A program made the translations under genes and the position numbers. A stretch of DNA of 64,000 nt, taken from the NCBI GenBank assembly GCA_964426545.1, contig CAYRQP010000007.1, forward strand, positions 44,415-108,414, read 5' to 3'. The stretch is from CAYRQP01 sp964426545. GTDB lineage: Bacteria > Fermentibacterota > Fermentibacteria > Fermentibacterales > JCC-6. Shown in pieces: positions 62,008 to 64,000 of this stretch. Under the pieces are notes generated by a model. The model did no database searches. It saw nothing but the letters and a program-made list of their open reading frames with translations, and was not told the origin of the DNA. How positions within the stretch are numbered: position 1 is the first letter of the stretch; the number at the start of each line of letters is the position of its first letter.

Positions 62008-62460
62008 TTGTTTTATAATAATTTCAATGGTGAGATACTAATTGAGTTAAGCGGTTATTCCAAATTGGAGATTATTCTGCAGACAAATGATGAAATTCTC
62101 GTACGGGTCGAGTATTTAGGCAGGAGAGCGGAAAGAGTGCGTGAGACATTCCGCCTGCATAAAGAAGAAGTGCTGCTGACCGGAACACTCGAATCTCTGG
62201 AGAAGTTCCGTGAATATTCTCGGGTGAAATATCAGATACAACTTCGGGCAATAAAACGGGACCTGCTGAAGGAAATGTCACTTATAAGAGATGACGATTC
62301 CGGATATGAAGTCACCCTTGAAAAAGCGGAATCGGTACTAATCGAAATCGATGCTGTTCAGGGGCACATCACATCCACACCAAACAGGCTCATCCGGGTT
62401 TGTAAGGCAAAACAGATATTCGAAAATAAAGATGATGCTTCGGATGATAAGGGTAGATAG
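62008..62460 (+). CDS. Unknown small soluble protein
   Basis: Up to 150 aa from TTG 62008; no good ribosome site is seen, so the start is uncertain. The product is charged and mixed alpha/beta: strands KLEIILQTNDEILVRVEYLG first, then helices rich in K and E, ending with ICK-type and acidic residues. I recognise no family. It is divergent from buk, with only 11 bases between the starts, and precedes aspS by 80 bases. Confidence 0.6.
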   Translation: MFYNNFNGEILIELSGYSKLEIILQTNDEILVRVEYLGRRAERVRETFRLHKEEVLLTGTLESLEKFREYSRVKYQIQLRAIKRDLLKEMSLIRDDDSGYEVTLEKAESVLIEIDAVQGHITSTPNRLIRVCKAKQIFENKDDASDDKGR

Positions 62461-62540
62461 AAAATGCCCTTCTGTTTTTGTATAATACCCAACACAGATA
62501 TTAATATTGTAAGATAGATTAGGAAGGTTAAACTGGAATT

Positions 62541-63884
62541 ATGCGTAATATCAAAGACTCTGAACTGATTGTACCGATGAGTGCTTCGCAACTTGAAGAC
62601 ATGGATGCGGAAGAGATTACCCTTCACGGTATAATTGCACGGATAAGAAGACTTGGCTGGGGTGCGTTCATAGTGCTTCGCCGGCATGACGGACTTCTTC
62701 AGTGTGTAATGGGTAATGACGGTAATGAGAATATCCTCGAAAAACTGGCGTGCGAACAGTCAGTAAAGGTAACAGGTAAGGTAAGTAAAGCAGGTATCAA
62801 AGACTCTTCCATCAAACCCGGGAAAGTAGAGATCCAGGCTGTGTCATTCGAAATTATCTCCAAACCTGCCGAACAATCTCCTGTCGACATGACAAAGAAG
62901 ATACTCGACCTGCACATAGACACAAATCTCGACCTCCGCCCCCTCAGCCTCAGGCACCCGGTGGAGCGCGCAAGGCTGAAAGTCGCTGAAGCATTCGAAA
63001 CGGGATTCAGGGAAGCCCTGATAAAATTCGGTTTCACGGAGATACACACTCCAAAAATATGTTCAGCCGGAGCGGAAGGCGGAGCAAACATATTTACAAT
63101 CGACTACTTCGACCGGAAAGCCTTCCTTGCACAATCCCCGCAGTTCTACAAGCAGATGGGTGTGGGAATATATGAGAGAGTTTTCGAGACAGGACCCGTC
63201 TTCCGGGCGGAACCGCATCAGACTTCAAGGCACATCAATGAGTACATCTCGCTGGATTTCGAGATAGGCTTCATCGAGAGTTACGAAGATGTAATGTCGC
63301 TGGAAACAGCTGTTCTCAGATACTGCTTCGAAACGGTAAAGAAGAACGCCGCCTATGAAATAGAAATGCTGAAGGCAGATATCCCGGAGATAGGGGAGAG
63401 TATACCGTCTATCACCCTCAAGGAAGCACATGAAATAGCAGGCACCATCCTGAAAAAGGACTTCTCAGATGAACCTGACCTCGAACCCGCTGAAGAAAAA
63501 GTCCTGTGTGAATATTCGAAAGAAGAATGGAACAGTGAATTCCTGTTTGTAACGCATTTCCCCACATCCAAACGCCCGTTCTATACAATGGACGACCCGG
63601 CCAATCCGGGAGAGACACTGAGCTTCGACCTTCTATTCCGTGGTCTCGAAGTAACAACCGGTGGACAGAGAATTCACGACTATCACATGCAAATTCAAAA
63701 AATGAAAGACTTCGGACTGAATCCCGCAGACTTCGAGAGTTACCTGCAGGCGCACAAATACGGGCTTCCCCCGCATGGCGGACTGGCAATCGGCCTTGAA
63801 CGAATCACCGCCCGTCTCCTCAATGTCGACAACATCCGCCTGACCACAATGTTCCCCCGCGATGTAAAACGCCTGACCCCGTAG
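62541..63884 (+). CDS. aspS: Aspartyl-tRNA synthetase, archaeal type
   Basis: 447 aa class II synthetase. An N-terminal OB domain (EITLHGIIARIRRLGWGAF) precedes the catalytic core with motif 2 FRAEPHQTSRHINEY near residue 222 and motif 3 GGLAIGLERITARLL near 412. It lacks the GAD insertion and C-terminal extension of bacterial AspRS (about 590 aa), so it is of the archaeal/eukaryal AspS2 type, which often charges both tRNA-Asp and tRNA-Asn. If it is non-discriminating, an amidotransferase (GatCAB) should exist elsewhere in the genome. Confidence 0.95.
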   Translation: MRNIKDSELIVPMSASQLEDMDAEEITLHGIIARIRRLGWGAFIVLRRHDGLLQCVMGNDGNENILEKLACEQSVKVTGKVSKAGIKDSSIKPGKVEIQAVSFEIISKPAEQSPVDMTKKILDLHIDTNLDLRPLSLRHPVERARLKVAEAFETGFREALIKFGFTEIHTPKICSAGAEGGANIFTIDYFDRKAFLAQSPQFYKQMGVGIYERVFETGPVFRAEPHQTSRHINEYISLDFEIGFIESYEDVMSLETAVLRYCFETVKKNAAYEIEMLKADIPEIGESIPSITLKEAHEIAGTILKKDFSDEPDLEPAEEKVLCEYSKEEWNSEFLFVTHFPTSKRPFYTMDDPANPGETLSFDLLFRGLEVTTGGQRIHDYHMQIQKMKDFGLNPADFESYLQAHKYGLPPHGGLAIGLERITARLLNVDNIRLTTMFPRDVKRLTP

Positions 63885-64000
63885 CGATTTTCTTTTGATG
63901 TGTTTATGTCGTGCTGGAGTTGGCAAGCTGCGCTCAAAGACATTAATGCAACTCAGGAACAAGGTAGAAAGCTAGTAGTACCAGCAACAGGATAGCTGAG

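Noticed and set aside
63885..64000. Short open frame after aspS
   Set aside because: Only about 25 codons, with no ribosome site or recognisable product; the window ends before anything can be judged.

Overview
This 64 kb window looks like chromosomal DNA of a Gram-negative, fermentative bacterium of the FCB superphylum, plausibly an uncultured candidate phylum such as Fermentibacteria; that placement is inferred from gene content only. The evidence is: outer-membrane beta-barrel and PorV-like proteins; secreted proteins with type IX secretion (T9SS)-like C-terminal domains; lipoproteins; SurA-like and O-antigen genes; butyrate kinase; and archaeal-type valyl- and aspartyl-tRNA synthetases. 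TGA, TAA and TAG all act as ordinary stops. I saw no tRNA, rRNA, CRISPR array, prophage or complete insertion sequence.

Layout. 1-11 kb is a surface-polysaccharide island: four GT4-type glycosyltransferases (one cut by the window edge), a sugar-nucleotide epimerase, a CapK/PaaK-like adenylate-forming enzyme, and a minus-strand trio (bi-domain oxidoreductase, alpha/alpha-barrel protein, DUF354 protein). 11-13 kb holds an SLC13/TrkA-C permease. 13-21.5 kb holds secreted and outer-membrane proteins (lamin-tail protein, ComEC-type metallo-beta-lactamase with T9SS tail, PorV-like barrel, a barrel, and a barrel fused to a ComEA-like helix-hairpin-helix), a dCMP deaminase, a RecJ-like nuclease and a second epimerase. 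21.6-33 kb holds a modular lipoprotein, a DUF5343 protein, valS, a giant TPR-GGDEF regulator and uvrA. 33-37 kb is dnaK-grpE-dnaJ plus a 58-aa membrane protein. 37-47 kb holds a B12-binding radical SAM protein, an odd orphan gene with an in-frame TGA, metK under a SAM-II-like riboswitch, an EnvC-like LytM protein, the holB-ricT-metG run and a glycosyltransferase.

47-62 kb is the most unusual part. It holds a site-2 protease, a gingipain-like C25 protein, two tandem GT39-like membrane glycosyltransferases, a SurA-like lipoprotein, an O-antigen ligase and five small secreted proteins. These five have different bodies but all end in the same short tail, T-W-G-x-I-K-x-x-F. A sixth, weaker version ends the lamin-tail protein at 13 kb. 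I regard this tail as a candidate sorting or anchoring signal distinct from the T9SS domain. The window closes with butyrate kinase, a small unknown protein and aspS.

Gene 3' ends are repeatedly marked by palindromes whose stems begin GGGAC and end GTCCC, in at least four sequence families. They resemble REP elements and often lie where they could end transcription from both sides.
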